34,986 nt of DNA from Candidatus Omnitrophota bacterium (GTDB lineage: Bacteria > Omnitrophota > Gorgyraeia > Zapsychrales > JANLHA01), in contig JADLGJ010000036.1 in the NCBI GenBank assembly GCA_020849375.1, positions 1 through 34,986 of the forward strand, given 5' to 3'. The translations under genes were made by a program, and so were the position numbers. Below, in pieces: positions 8,027 through 17,522 of the stretch. The number at the start of each line of letters is the position of its first letter. Position 1 is the stretch's first letter. The notes beneath the pieces are model-generated. The model did no database searches and had not been told where the DNA came from. It worked only from the letters and a program-made list of their open reading frames with translations.

Positions 8027-9904
8027 TCACTTTAATTTTAATGATGATTTGCCGGTGATCTCCATCTTCTGCAAATACGCCTCTTTGTAGTTCGGGTCCA
8101 GGCGTAAGGCCTGATCAAAATCAGCGATCGCCAAATCATACTTGCCGCTTTGAGAATACGCAAGCCCACGGTTAAAATAAACTGACGGGTTCGTCGGGTC
8201 CAAACGGATCGACCGCGAAAAATCATAAACCGCTTTGTCGAACTTACCCTGCTTTGCAAAAATTACCGCACGGTTGTTCGTCGCATTGATCGAGCGAGGA
8301 TTAAACCTGACCGCGAAATTAAAATCTGCAAGGGCAGCAGGTTCATTATCGCTCAAAAAATACGCTGTGCCACGATTTTCATAAGCTTCGGCATAGCCGG
8401 GCAAGATCTTCAAAACCTTTGTATAATCTGCGATAGCTAACGGGTACTTGCCGATCTCCCGGTAAAGGTTGCCGCGGTCAAAATAAGCGCCCCAGAAGGC
8501 CGGGGTCGTTTCGATCGATCTCGTGTATTCCGCGATGGCATCCTGATAGCGCCCCGCTTCTTTAAAGATCATGGCCAAATTACTGCGCGCATAGGGGTCG
8601 TTCTTCAGCTCGATCGCTTTACGGTAATCCGCAACGGCCGCCAACAACTCGCCTTTCTCATGGTATTCCGCCCCGCGGTGGACATAAGCCATTGCTAAAT
8701 TGGGCGAATGTTTAATGACCGCACTCCACAGCGTAGACGCATTGCGCCACAGCCGGCACTGCATAAAAGTTTTGGCTGTCAGAAGAAACCCTAAGCAGAC
8801 CAACAACACGAGGGCGATCTTCTTATTCTTGTCTTCCTCCAGAAATTTCGCGAACCAAAAACCGATGAGCGCACAAAACCCGACACTCGGTAAATACATA
8901 AAACGGTCGGAAACCGGATTAATATTCTCAAGATCATCGAACCGAAAAAGAAAAAAAATGGAAAGAAAATAAAACAGCACTGAAAATACAAAAAGTTTGT
9001 TCCGGCGGAAATAAAACACGAGGGCCACAACAAAAAGAAAAAGCAAACCCGAGGCGATGAATTCCAGATTGGCCCACGACAGCGGTTTCGGATATTGATA
9101 AAAAACGATCAACTCTCCGGGGAAAATAAACTTACGGATATAAAAAACACCGCACCACATCCACAACATCATCGCTTCGCCGACGGAATTCCAGGGAACA
9201 CGCACATTATAGGCATAGGTAATACCTGCGATAGGGATGACAATAATGAAATAAAGGACTTTTTCGAAAATGATACTCAGCGACCACGTGCGCCCCATCC
9301 ACCAATCACACAACAACAGGATCAGTGGCAAACTTAAAGCCATCGGCTTAGCAAGCACGCTGAGAAAACAACACATCACGCTGACCCAATAGTAGCGGCG
9401 GTCAGAACTTTTGACATAGCGCCAGTACTGATGGACCGCTAACATATAGAAGAACGCGTAAAGGACGTCTTTACGTTCCGTGACCCAAGCGACGGATTCA
9501 ACGTGCAGAGGATGAATGCCAAAGAAAAAAGCCCCGATCGCCGCGGCCACTTCCGACAAACCCATCTTCCTAAAAAAGAAAAAAACAAGAGCCGTCACGG
9601 CTAAATGCAGCAACAAATTATCGAGATGATAAACAAAAGGATTGTAACCGAGAAAATTATACTCAAGGGCAAAGGAGAACGTCGTGAGCGGAATATAGGT
9701 GGTATTGATGATGTCCAAAAACATCGCGCGGATATTTTCCGGTGACAAAGAGCGCAGGGTAGGGTTTTCCAGCAAATGCCCGGGGTCATCGTTCTTGATA
9801 AAACCATTGAACAAAGACGGCGAGTACGCGACCGCGACCAGCGCGAGTACAACCCAGAAAAGAAAATTTTTCAAGCGATGCGGCATTTTCAAAGAATGGC
9901 CCAA
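8027..9904 (-). CDS. TPR-containing membrane protein, TMTC/PMT-like (putative glycosyltransferase)
   Basis: Multi-TM N-terminus with FNGFIKNDDPGHLLENPTLRSLSPENI and HPLHVESVAWVTERKDVLYAFFY (typical of TMTC-type proteins), followed by at least five TPRs (e.g. AYFDRGNLYREIGKYPLAIADYTKVLKILPGY). Confidence 0.85.
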   Translation of the reverse strand: MGHSLKMPHRLKNFLFWVVLALVAVAYSPSLFNGFIKNDDPGHLLENPTLRSLSPENIRAMFLDIINTTYIPLTTFSFALEYNFLGYNPFVYHLDNLLLHLAVTALVFFFFRKMGLSEVAAAIGAFFFGIHPLHVESVAWVTERKDVLYAFFYMLAVHQYWRYVKSSDRRYYWVSVMCCFLSVLAKPMALSLPLILLLCDWWMGRTWSLSIIFEKVLYFIIVIPIAGITYAYNVRVPWNSVGEAMMLWMWCGVFYIRKFIFPGELIVFYQYPKPLSWANLEFIASGLLFLFVVALVFYFRRNKLFVFSVLFYFLSIFFLFRFDDLENINPVSDRFMYLPSVGFCALIGFWFAKFLEEDKNKKIALVLLVCLGFLLTAKTFMQCRLWRNASTLWSAVIKHSPNLAMAYVHRGAEYHEKGELLAAVADYRKAIELKNDPYARSNLAMIFKEAGRYQDAIAEYTRSIETTPAFWGAYFDRGNLYREIGKYPLAIADYTKVLKILPGYAEAYENRGTAYFLSDNEPAALADFNFAVRFNPRSINATNNRAVIFAKQGKFDKAVYDFSRSIRLDPTNPSVYFNRGLAYSQSGKYDLAIADFDQALRLDPNYKEAYLQKMEITGKSSLKLK

Positions 9905-9919
9905 AGCGGGCCCCCAGCG

Positions 9920-10972
9920 TTAAGTTCTCTGACCTAAGAATAACATATTTACAAGCGGATGTTTCCGGATCAATCCTTTTGAGAGCGCAATGCATAATGC
10001 GACGGCAATGAGGACAATGGCCGGCGCAAAGGCCAACAGGAACAACGGTGAATGGGTATCCCACACGATACCCGTCCGCGGCCACAGGCGCGAGAACAAA
10101 CCTTCGACCAGATACCGCTGTAACAAATAAATATCTAAGGAGTAAATGCCGGCCATCTCGAACCACCGCGCAGCGGGAGTCTTCATTAAATACACGCCGG
10201 CAAAAACCGCGAGCCCTATACCAAGAAAGCTGACGAGATACCGATAAACAAAACGAAATATTTCAAAACAATACTCCGTGGCCATAAAATTCATTTTATT
10301 GACGTAAATATAATCGTTTGTTGTCCAGGTAGGGGCTAAAAAAACAAATAAGACCAGGCAAGCTGCCAGTACGGCTTTATTATTGAGTTTCTGGATCAGT
10401 GCGCCGCCGTATTGATTAACAAAATATCCCGCCGCGTAGAACACATAAAACCATTTAATATAATACAGCGCCCCGTATTCATTGTACGGGATCACGAGAA
10501 GCAAAAAATAGACCGCAACGAAAGCCGCTATCCGGAAACGTTCCTGCAATTTAACCGAGAACAGAAGCAAAGCCGCACAGAAAAACAGGGTCGAGAGAAA
10601 CCATATTTCGGGATCAATGATCAGCTGGTCGATCCATTGACCGAAAAAGTTGAAGCCAGCTCCTTTACCGTCCAGAACATCAAGCGCATAAAAAGTCATG
10701 ACGCCCAGCGTCCCCCAGACAATATAGGGGATCAACAGACTTTTACACCGTATTTTGAAAACCTCGCCGATGCTCCGGCGGCTCAAACTCCAGGCCATCA
10801 AATATCCGCTGATAAAAACGAACAACGGCATATGGAACGTATAAATGGCCTTAAAGACCGGGTGGCTAAAAAAATCTTCGCCGTTCAAAACCATAATGCG
10901 TTGGAGCACATGGCCATAAACGACCAGAACGATCGCCAAGCCCTTAAGGACGTTGAGTGTCGAGTTTTTCAT
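9920..10972 (-). CDS. Acyltransferase family 3 membrane protein
   Basis: LKGLAIVLVVYGHVLQRI...FHMPLFVFISGYL motif plus about 10 TM segments. Confidence 0.88.
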   Translation of the reverse strand: MKNSTLNVLKGLAIVLVVYGHVLQRIMVLNGEDFFSHPVFKAIYTFHMPLFVFISGYLMAWSLSRRSIGEVFKIRCKSLLIPYIVWGTLGVMTFYALDVLDGKGAGFNFFGQWIDQLIIDPEIWFLSTLFFCAALLLFSVKLQERFRIAAFVAVYFLLLVIPYNEYGALYYIKWFYVFYAAGYFVNQYGGALIQKLNNKAVLAACLVLFVFLAPTWTTNDYIYVNKMNFMATEYCFEIFRFVYRYLVSFLGIGLAVFAGVYLMKTPAARWFEMAGIYSLDIYLLQRYLVEGLFSRLWPRTGIVWDTHSPLFLLAFAPAIVLIAVALCIALSKGLIRKHPLVNMLFLGQRT

Positions 10973-11227
10973 TATTCTAAAAACGGTTCAGCTTTCTACG
11001 TTGTGGATTTCATTGATAAAATAATACAGGATTTTCCCCGATCTTTCGAATATTTTGGTCATTTCCTCAGGACTTTCGTGGGATTTTAGCATGCGCAAGC
11101 CGCGAAGTGGATAAAGAAAAGAACTTGTATAGCTACGCATTTTATGGAGTATGAGTTTGGAAGGAAAACAACCAGCCGATTTTAACGAACCGACACTGAT
11201 CATTGATATGCAGAAGATAAATGAAAA

Positions 11228-11301
11228 TAGCCCCAACGGGATTTGAACCCGTGCTTGAAGACTGAGAATCTCCCGTCCTGACCAGGCTAGACGATGGGGC
11301 C
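11228..11301 (-). tRNA. tRNA-Glu(CTC)
   Basis: Reverse complement GGCCCCATCGTCTAGCCTGGTCAGGACGGGAGATTCTCAGTCTTCAAGCACGGGTTCAAATCCCGTTGGGGCTA: 7-bp acceptor (G1:T72 wobble), anticodon stem GGAGA/TCTTC, loop TTCTCAG, T arm CGGGTTCAAATCCCG. CCA not encoded. Confidence 0.92.
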
Positions 11302-11478
11302 GCGACTTGAAATGTCGGCGAACTGATTGCCAATATTAGCATATATCCCCCGACGGTCAATAAAAAACCTCGGCGCGCCCCAACCCTTGCCAGAATAAAT
11401 TCAGACAATATTTTTACCCGCCCTCAAGCTATGGTATATTTATACTATTATTAATGACTCATCGCTGAGGAGCTCTTT

Positions 11479-12666
11479 GTGTCCACATATATCGGGATCG
11501 GTTTTAGCAGGGACCCTGACGCCGCCAAGGCCGCGCAGGATGCCGCCGACCAAGCGAAACAAAACCTCCATGCCAGCAGCATTGATATCGCGATCGTCCT
11601 GAACACTTCCCACTACAATCCGGCTGATTTCCTCCCCATCATTTACAATCAACTCAAAAAAACGCGCCTGATCGGTTCCTCGACCGCCGCGATCCTCCTC
11701 GGAGAAAGGATCGAAGAACGCGGCATCGCGATCCTTTTGCTGTACTCAGATGATATCCGCTTTGAAACGGGCGGCGTGGAAAACATGCACCTGCAAGACC
11801 TGGCCGCAGCAGGATCACAACTAGCGGCCAGCTGCATCAGCAGCGATTACGGACAAGACCACCGAAAACTTTTATTATTTTTTGCGGACGGCCTCATCCA
11901 AGACCTTTCACGCTTTATTTCCGGGATGAGCAAAACTTTAAAAGGAACATTCCCCGTCATCGGCGCCGGAAGCAGCGACAACTTCCAATTTAAAAAAACT
12001 CATCAATACTTCAATAACACCGTCCTTACTTTTGGCGCTTGCGGCGTCCTTCTCGGCGGACGGCTGCAGGTCGGCACCAGTTGCCGGCATGGCTGGCGCC
12101 CCCTGGGCAAACCGCGTTTCGTCAATCAATTCGAGAACAATCTCATTAAAGAGATAGACCATAAACCGGCGGCGATGATCTATCAGGAATATTTCGAGGA
12201 CACCACGGAAACGCTGAAAGCGAGCAGCTTAGCGCATCTCAATGCCCGCTATCCTCTCGGGACTCCCCTCGGGGCTGGCCGGGAATATCTTTTACGGAAC
12301 ATTATCAACACTCTCGAGGACGACAGCATTGTCCTTCAGGATTCGATCCCCGATGGAAAACCGATCCATTTGATGATCGGCAACAAAGAATCCTGCCTGC
12401 AAGCCGCTGAACTCGCGGCACTCGAGGTCAAATCACAATTACAAGGACGGACGCCCAAATTGATCTTTGTTTTTGAATCAATGGCGCGTTATCGCATCCT
12501 GGGGCGCTCCGCGAACACAGAATTGCAGAATATCCGAAAGATCCTGGGCCCGGAGGTCCCTCTCTACGGCATGTATTCATTCGGAGAGATCTTTACTCAT
12601 TCGTCGGCCAATGGGCAGGAAACACTTTTACAGAACGAGAGTATTATCATCACGGCAATATGTTAA
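11479..12666 (+). CDS. FIST domain signal-transduction sensor protein
   Basis: GTG start after gaggag RBS. FIST_N-like segment (IDIAIVLNTSHYNPADFLPIIYNQLKKTRLIGSSTAAILL) and FIST_C-like segment (PKLIFVFESMARYRILGRSANTELQNIRKILGPEVPLYGMYSFGEI). Confidence 0.87.
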   Translation: MSTYIGIGFSRDPDAAKAAQDAADQAKQNLHASSIDIAIVLNTSHYNPADFLPIIYNQLKKTRLIGSSTAAILLGERIEERGIAILLLYSDDIRFETGGVENMHLQDLAAAGSQLAASCISSDYGQDHRKLLLFFADGLIQDLSRFISGMSKTLKGTFPVIGAGSSDNFQFKKTHQYFNNTVLTFGACGVLLGGRLQVGTSCRHGWRPLGKPRFVNQFENNLIKEIDHKPAAMIYQEYFEDTTETLKASSLAHLNARYPLGTPLGAGREYLLRNIINTLEDDSIVLQDSIPDGKPIHLMIGNKESCLQAAELAALEVKSQLQGRTPKLIFVFESMARYRILGRSANTELQNIRKILGPEVPLYGMYSFGEIFTHSSANGQETLLQNESIIITAIC

Positions 12667-12678
12667 AATAATTTTCTT

Positions 12679-14172
12679 ATGGATAACCCGATCGAAATGA
12701 TCCTTGAATTCTTTATCCTTTTTCTGCTCATCGGCGGAGGAGTGCTCAGTTATTTCTTCTACAACGCTGTTCAGGAGATCAAAGTCCTGCGCAACGCATT
12801 AGGAAAACTCAGTGATTCTTTTGCTGAGCTTGACGAACAAGCGAAAATGATCGTCAAAACCGACCTCGAGTTGAACAAAACCCAGGAAGAACTCGATAAA
12901 CGGCTTAACGGGCTTGACGCACTGCAAAAAACATCGCGCCTCATCAGCACAACTCTCGACGAGAACGAAGTGTTCCGCCGGCTGAACCAATTTCCGCTCA
13001 ACGAACTCGGGTTTGAAAAGATCCTCGTTTATACTCTCGATGAAAATAACCAGCTGTTTCCGCGCATCTATTTAGGTTACAGCAAGGCCGAACATACAGA
13101 CATCACCACCAAGGTGGGAACCAACGCCAAACTCATGGAACTTCTTGGCGATGGGAATATGGTCTCGTCTTATAAAAGCGCACCGGAACTGCAAACCGAG
13201 ATCTTTGAAATGACGAATGTCCGCCATTTTGTACTGACCCCGATCCTGGCGCAGGACAAAATGATCGGGATCATCTTTGTCGGGAACCCGGGCGATGCGT
13301 TTGCGGTCACGGAAGGCGATACTGAGCTTATTTCCATTCTTGCCGACCAAATCGGTCAGGCCGTCGAGAATGCCCGGCTTTTTGAACAGGCCTTCCGCGC
13401 ACAACAGGAATCAGAAGCCAAGGTTCAGGAGCGCACCAAACAACTTTCGCGCGCCTTGACAGACGTCCAGGAGGTCAGCCGCAACAAAAGCGAATTTATT
13501 TCCGCCGTCTCTCACGAACTGCGGACTCCTTTGACATCCATCAAAGGCTACGCGGCTCTGCTCATCGCCGGGCAGATCGGGGATATTCCCGACAAGGTCA
13601 AAGACCGGCTCGAGAAGATCAATAAACATTCCGACAACCTGGTCAAATTGATCAACGATCTTTTGGACATCTCCAAGATCGAGTCGGGCAAGATCGAGAT
13701 GAAGCTGACGCCGCATCAAATTCCGCCGATGGTGGAAAATGTGCACGACCTTTTGACGCCGCAGATGAAAGAGAAAAATATAAACTTTATCAATGAAGTT
13801 CCGGCCAGCTGTCCTCCCCTGCCTACCGACATGAACCAGATCGAAAGAGTCTTCATCAACCTGATCAATAATGCGATCAAATTCACGCCGGTCGAGGGCA
13901 CTATCAAGGTCAGCGCGGTCGTAGACACTGACGAAGTGACTTTTGCGGTCTCTGACAGCGGTATCGGTATTAAAAAAGAAGATCTTCCGAGATTATTCAA
14001 CGAATTTTACCGCATCGAGAATGAGATCAATCAGAATGTCAAAGGGACCGGGCTTGGCTTAGCGCTCTGCAAAAAGATCATTGAGGCGCATAAAGGCCGG
14101 ATCTGGATCGAGAGTGAATTTGAGCACGGCGCAACGTTTTATTTCACCTTGCCCCGAAACATAAAAAAATAA
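12679..14172 (+). CDS. GAF-domain sensor histidine kinase
   Basis: N-terminal TM, coiled coil, GAF-like region, HisKA SHELRTPLTSIKGYAALL, HATPase N/G boxes (NLINNAIKF, DSGIGI, GTGLGLALCKKI). Confidence 0.95.
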   Translation: MDNPIEMILEFFILFLLIGGGVLSYFFYNAVQEIKVLRNALGKLSDSFAELDEQAKMIVKTDLELNKTQEELDKRLNGLDALQKTSRLISTTLDENEVFRRLNQFPLNELGFEKILVYTLDENNQLFPRIYLGYSKAEHTDITTKVGTNAKLMELLGDGNMVSSYKSAPELQTEIFEMTNVRHFVLTPILAQDKMIGIIFVGNPGDAFAVTEGDTELISILADQIGQAVENARLFEQAFRAQQESEAKVQERTKQLSRALTDVQEVSRNKSEFISAVSHELRTPLTSIKGYAALLIAGQIGDIPDKVKDRLEKINKHSDNLVKLINDLLDISKIESGKIEMKLTPHQIPPMVENVHDLLTPQMKEKNINFINEVPASCPPLPTDMNQIERVFINLINNAIKFTPVEGTIKVSAVVDTDEVTFAVSDSGIGIKKEDLPRLFNEFYRIENEINQNVKGTGLGLALCKKIIEAHKGRIWIESEFEHGATFYFTLPRNIKK

Positions 14173-14220
14173 AGGCGCCCTTTAGCATCTTGACGGTTGG
14201 CATGCTAAACTTAACTAGCT

Positions 14221-15153
14221 ATGAACAAAGAACGCATCCTCACAATTGACGACGACCCGGACATCCTCGATGTCCTCGACCTGACCCTGTCCGAATTTTA
14301 TGAAGTGATCCAGGCTCCCAACGGACAAGAAGGACTCAAGATGGTCCAGACCAAAAATCCTAATTTGGTCATCTGCGACTATATGATGCCGATCATGACC
14401 GGCAAAGAATTCTGCAAGGCCATGAAAAAGGATATTCTCCTCGAACACATTCCCGTGATCATGTTGACCGGCAAAGGCGAGACCAAAGACATGGTCGTCG
14501 GCATTGAAGCCGGCGCCGATGACTATCTCGTCAAACCTTTCGAACCGAGCATGCTTTTGGCCCGTATCAAAATGATCCTGCGCCGCACGAGCCGCAGCCT
14601 TGACGCGAACCCTCTCACCCATTTGCCCGGCAACACTTCGATCATGGAAGAATTACAGAACAAGATCGCCAGCGGCAAAACGTTCGCAGTCGGTTACGCC
14701 GACCTCGATAAATTTAAGATCTACAACGATAAATATGGTTTTGAAAAAGGCGATGAGGTCATCAAAGAACTCGCCCGGCTCTTAGTCCGCGTTGTTCGTT
14801 CCATTGGCGGGCCGGACGCCTTTATCGGGCATATCGGCGGGGACGATTTTGTTTTCGTAACAACGGACGAACTTGTCGAAGACGTTTGTAAAGGGGTCAT
14901 TACGGAATTCGATAAAACCGCACCACAATTTTATAACGAAGAAGACCGCACCGCAGGTTACATCATGGGCAAGGACCGGCTCGGCAACGAGATCAAGACC
15001 GGCCTGCTCTCCATCTCCATCGGCATTGTCTCAAATGCCAACCAACCTATCACCCACGTCGCGCAGATCAGTGAAAAAGGCGCCGAACTCAAAAAATACG
15101 CCAAAAGCTTCCAAGAAAGCATTTACGTGCGAGACCAGCGCAAAGCGAAGTAG
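14221..15153 (+). CDS. Response regulator with C-terminal GGDEF-type domain (GGDDF variant)
   Basis: Receiver domain (DDDPDILDVLD, LVICDYMMPIMTG, VIMLTGKGE, DDYLVKPF), then DPLTHLPGN-like start, YADLDKFKIYNDKYGFEKGDEV and GHIGGDDFVFV. Confidence 0.93.
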   Translation: MNKERILTIDDDPDILDVLDLTLSEFYEVIQAPNGQEGLKMVQTKNPNLVICDYMMPIMTGKEFCKAMKKDILLEHIPVIMLTGKGETKDMVVGIEAGADDYLVKPFEPSMLLARIKMILRRTSRSLDANPLTHLPGNTSIMEELQNKIASGKTFAVGYADLDKFKIYNDKYGFEKGDEVIKELARLLVRVVRSIGGPDAFIGHIGGDDFVFVTTDELVEDVCKGVITEFDKTAPQFYNEEDRTAGYIMGKDRLGNEIKTGLLSISIGIVSNANQPITHVAQISEKGAELKKYAKSFQESIYVRDQRKAK

Positions 15154-15230
15154 TCGAGCAGAGATCAACGAAAAGCTAGATAATTAAGAAGAGATCGCGA
15201 AGGGACCAGCGCAAAGCTAAATAAAGAATA

Positions 15231-15455
15231 TTAGTATTGACTATCGTCGAAAGGCCACGGGCCGTTGACCGAAGTCTTATTAACGGCCGGTTCGCCCACA
15301 ATGCTAGCGAAAGCGCCATTAAAAGCGGCATTGGTTTCGACTTGAGCTCCGGGAAGTAAATTGCGGAAAGCGGTCAAAGCAATAATGACCATGAGGGCTA
15401 ACAAAAGTAGGTATTCAATTGCGACCTGGCCTGAATTTTTTGAAACTTGTTTCAT
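15231..15455 (-). CDS. Small type IV pilin-like protein with a class III-type signal (Flp/archaeal-style)
   Basis: Start set to the internal Met (MKQVSKNSGQVAIEYLLLLALMVIIALTAF...); G|QVAIE gives Glu at +5 of the mature pilin, followed by a hydrophobic helix. The ORF-track start at 15521 adds a 22-aa segment that does not look like a prepilin leader. Confidence 0.75.
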   Translation of the reverse strand: MKQVSKNSGQVAIEYLLLLALMVIIALTAFRNLLPGAQVETNAAFNGAFASIVGEPAVNKTSVNGPWPFDDSQY

Positions 15456-15530
15456 AGGACAACTATAGCACGCGCGGTTAGGTATTTCAAACTCTTGAAT
15501 ATAATCATTTATATTGAACAATTTTACACA

Positions 15531-17522
15531 TTATTCAAAAGAAAACCGAGGAGGATAGAACTTCTTTTGTAAAGATGTGTCACTGTAATATTTGAGTTGA
15601 GCGTTACGCCAAACCATCAACTGGTATAAAAGTTCTTGGGCCTTTTTCGGTTCTACATCAATGAGATTCTGGCTTTCCTGAGGGTCATGGGCCAAATCGA
15701 ACAAAAAAAGACGGTCATTGCGCTTGTCGGCGATCATCTTCCAGCCATTATCAACAATAGCATCTTGCTCAGAGACCGGAGAATTCACCGTGATAAAGAC
15801 AGGACGCGACGGGTAGGCGTCATCTAAACTTTGGCCCTGGAAAGACGGATGCGGGGACAACTTTAAAAGTTTTAAGATCGTGGGCGCAATATCTATCAAC
15901 TCGGGAATTTTATTGATCGCTAGCGGTGCCAGTTCTTTAGAATTCTTGTAGAAAAGCAAGGTGGCAGCTGTTTCATTAAAAAGATCATTGCCGTGACATG
16001 TCTGGCCATGCTCATAAAATGCTTCCCCATGATCCCCCATGATAAAGATCAAGCTTTTTTCATAAAGCCCTCTCTCTTTTAGCGCTTTGATGACCCGTCC
16101 GACCTGTTCATCAACATAGCGCAAAGAATTCCAATAACGATAACGCATCATTTCAACATCTAATTCCGGATAATACCACCGGCTTGGCTCTGCAAATGGA
16201 AAAGGCGGTGAAAAGGATTCCGGCCAGGTATATGGAAAATGTGATCTTTGGAAATTCATGGCGATAAAAAATCCGTGGTCTTGTTGTGTTGATAACCATT
16301 GCAAAGCTTTATCAACGACCAAAGCGTCATCAAGCTTTCCGGCGGTTTTAAAATTCTTAGAGAACGCCGCAAACCCAACATCACTATCCTGAACATAATT
16401 CTCATCTTCACTGTATTCCGAACTAAAGAACACATCGAGCGACTTCGTATTAAGAGCATTATTCATCCCGCCCCAATGTTCATTTTGTGCTGAAAAAATG
16501 GCCGTACGATAACCAACCTGTTTGAGAACATCATAGACGGTTACTCGCGGAGAATCCGATGTCGCCGGATAAAAGTACTGATGCTGTGAACGGATAGGAT
16601 ATTGTGAAGTAAAAATAGCAGGCCAGGAATAATTAGTAACATTGCTGGGAGCGAAGGCCTTGAGCGGAATAAAATCTTTCTGTAATTCATACAAATGGGG
16701 CATCACATCCAGGGTGTCTAGAATGTCACTACGCAGCGATTCAATGACGATCATGATAACGGGTGTTGGGGCGAGATCCAGCTGGGGCTGTTCACTGCGA
16801 CGCTGTTCCTGATATAGCACATTGAGTTTTTTCATGTCCGATCCGTACGGGGCAGAACGCTCGGGAAGTTTCTGGTCAAACAACAAGGTTAGTTGAGGCG
16901 AAGACCTGTAGCGCAACGCATTTTCCACCTCGGAGATGATATTTTCTCCGTGCGAAAATATTAAGAGCATCATCGCAACAAGGACCATGATCGCGAATTG
17001 AAAAAGGATCGCACGAATGTTCAGATAATAGGTGGCCCGGAAGGAAAAATATCTTGAAATGGGCCGGCTCAAGGCATAAATGACCAACGGGGCCAACAAT
17101 AAGCAGAAAAGGATAACACAATAAAGCTTCGAGATCTGGCTAATGATCCAAAGGAGCTGCTGAAAGTTTTCGTAAACGAACTTAATACTGTCCAGTCCGA
17201 GGAAATCGCCAACGATCAAAAATGTCGCCCAGCTGACCAGATAAATGGCCGAGCATACGATCATCAATGGGACAAAGATGATGGTTCTTAATAAATTCCG
17301 AAAGAACAGAAAGACGGAAAGGATCCCGAAGCTGACAAGGGCATCAATGCAAATAATAACCAATTTTTCGTCAAGCGCGTGGCGGCCGATGTAAAAGAAA
17401 CTTCTTGGGCTTATCACGCAAAAAACAATATCGAGCATGATGACCAATAACGTCACAGCTAGCGCTATCAAGGTATTATTGACGATGTTGTTATGCGACC
17501 CCTGGGAGGCAAACTTGTTCAT
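15531..17522 (-). CDS. Membrane-anchored alkaline phosphatase-superfamily protein (sulfatase/LtaS-like phosphotransferase)
   Basis: Five N-terminal TM segments, then PVIMIVIESLRSDILD...SNVTNYSWPAIFTSQYPIRS...FIMGDHGEAFYEHGQ...FYEHGQTCHGNDLFNETAATLLF. Start moved to the internal Met at 17522 (MNKFASQ), giving an ATGA overlap with the upstream gene. Confidence 0.88.
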   Translation of the reverse strand: MNKFASQGSHNNIVNNTLIALAVTLLVIMLDIVFCVISPRSFFYIGRHALDEKLVIICIDALVSFGILSVFLFFRNLLRTIIFVPLMIVCSAIYLVSWATFLIVGDFLGLDSIKFVYENFQQLLWIISQISKLYCVILFCLLLAPLVIYALSRPISRYFSFRATYYLNIRAILFQFAIMVLVAMMLLIFSHGENIISEVENALRYRSSPQLTLLFDQKLPERSAPYGSDMKKLNVLYQEQRRSEQPQLDLAPTPVIMIVIESLRSDILDTLDVMPHLYELQKDFIPLKAFAPSNVTNYSWPAIFTSQYPIRSQHQYFYPATSDSPRVTVYDVLKQVGYRTAIFSAQNEHWGGMNNALNTKSLDVFFSSEYSEDENYVQDSDVGFAAFSKNFKTAGKLDDALVVDKALQWLSTQQDHGFFIAMNFQRSHFPYTWPESFSPPFPFAEPSRWYYPELDVEMMRYRYWNSLRYVDEQVGRVIKALKERGLYEKSLIFIMGDHGEAFYEHGQTCHGNDLFNETAATLLFYKNSKELAPLAINKIPELIDIAPTILKLLKLSPHPSFQGQSLDDAYPSRPVFITVNSPVSEQDAIVDNGWKMIADKRNDRLFLFDLAHDPQESQNLIDVEPKKAQELLYQLMVWRNAQLKYYSDTSLQKKFYPPRFSFE

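Noticed and set aside
10412-11089. 225-aa plus-strand ORF
   Set aside because: Antisense to the acyltransferase for most of its length; composition is low-complexity charged, with no recognisable domain.
10988-11236. 82-aa minus-strand ORF overlapping tRNA-Glu
   Set aside because: N-terminus reads into the tRNA and no RBS is evident. The C-terminal part (MLKSHESPEEMTKIFERSGKILYYFINEIHNVES) looks vaguely protein-like but is not supportable.
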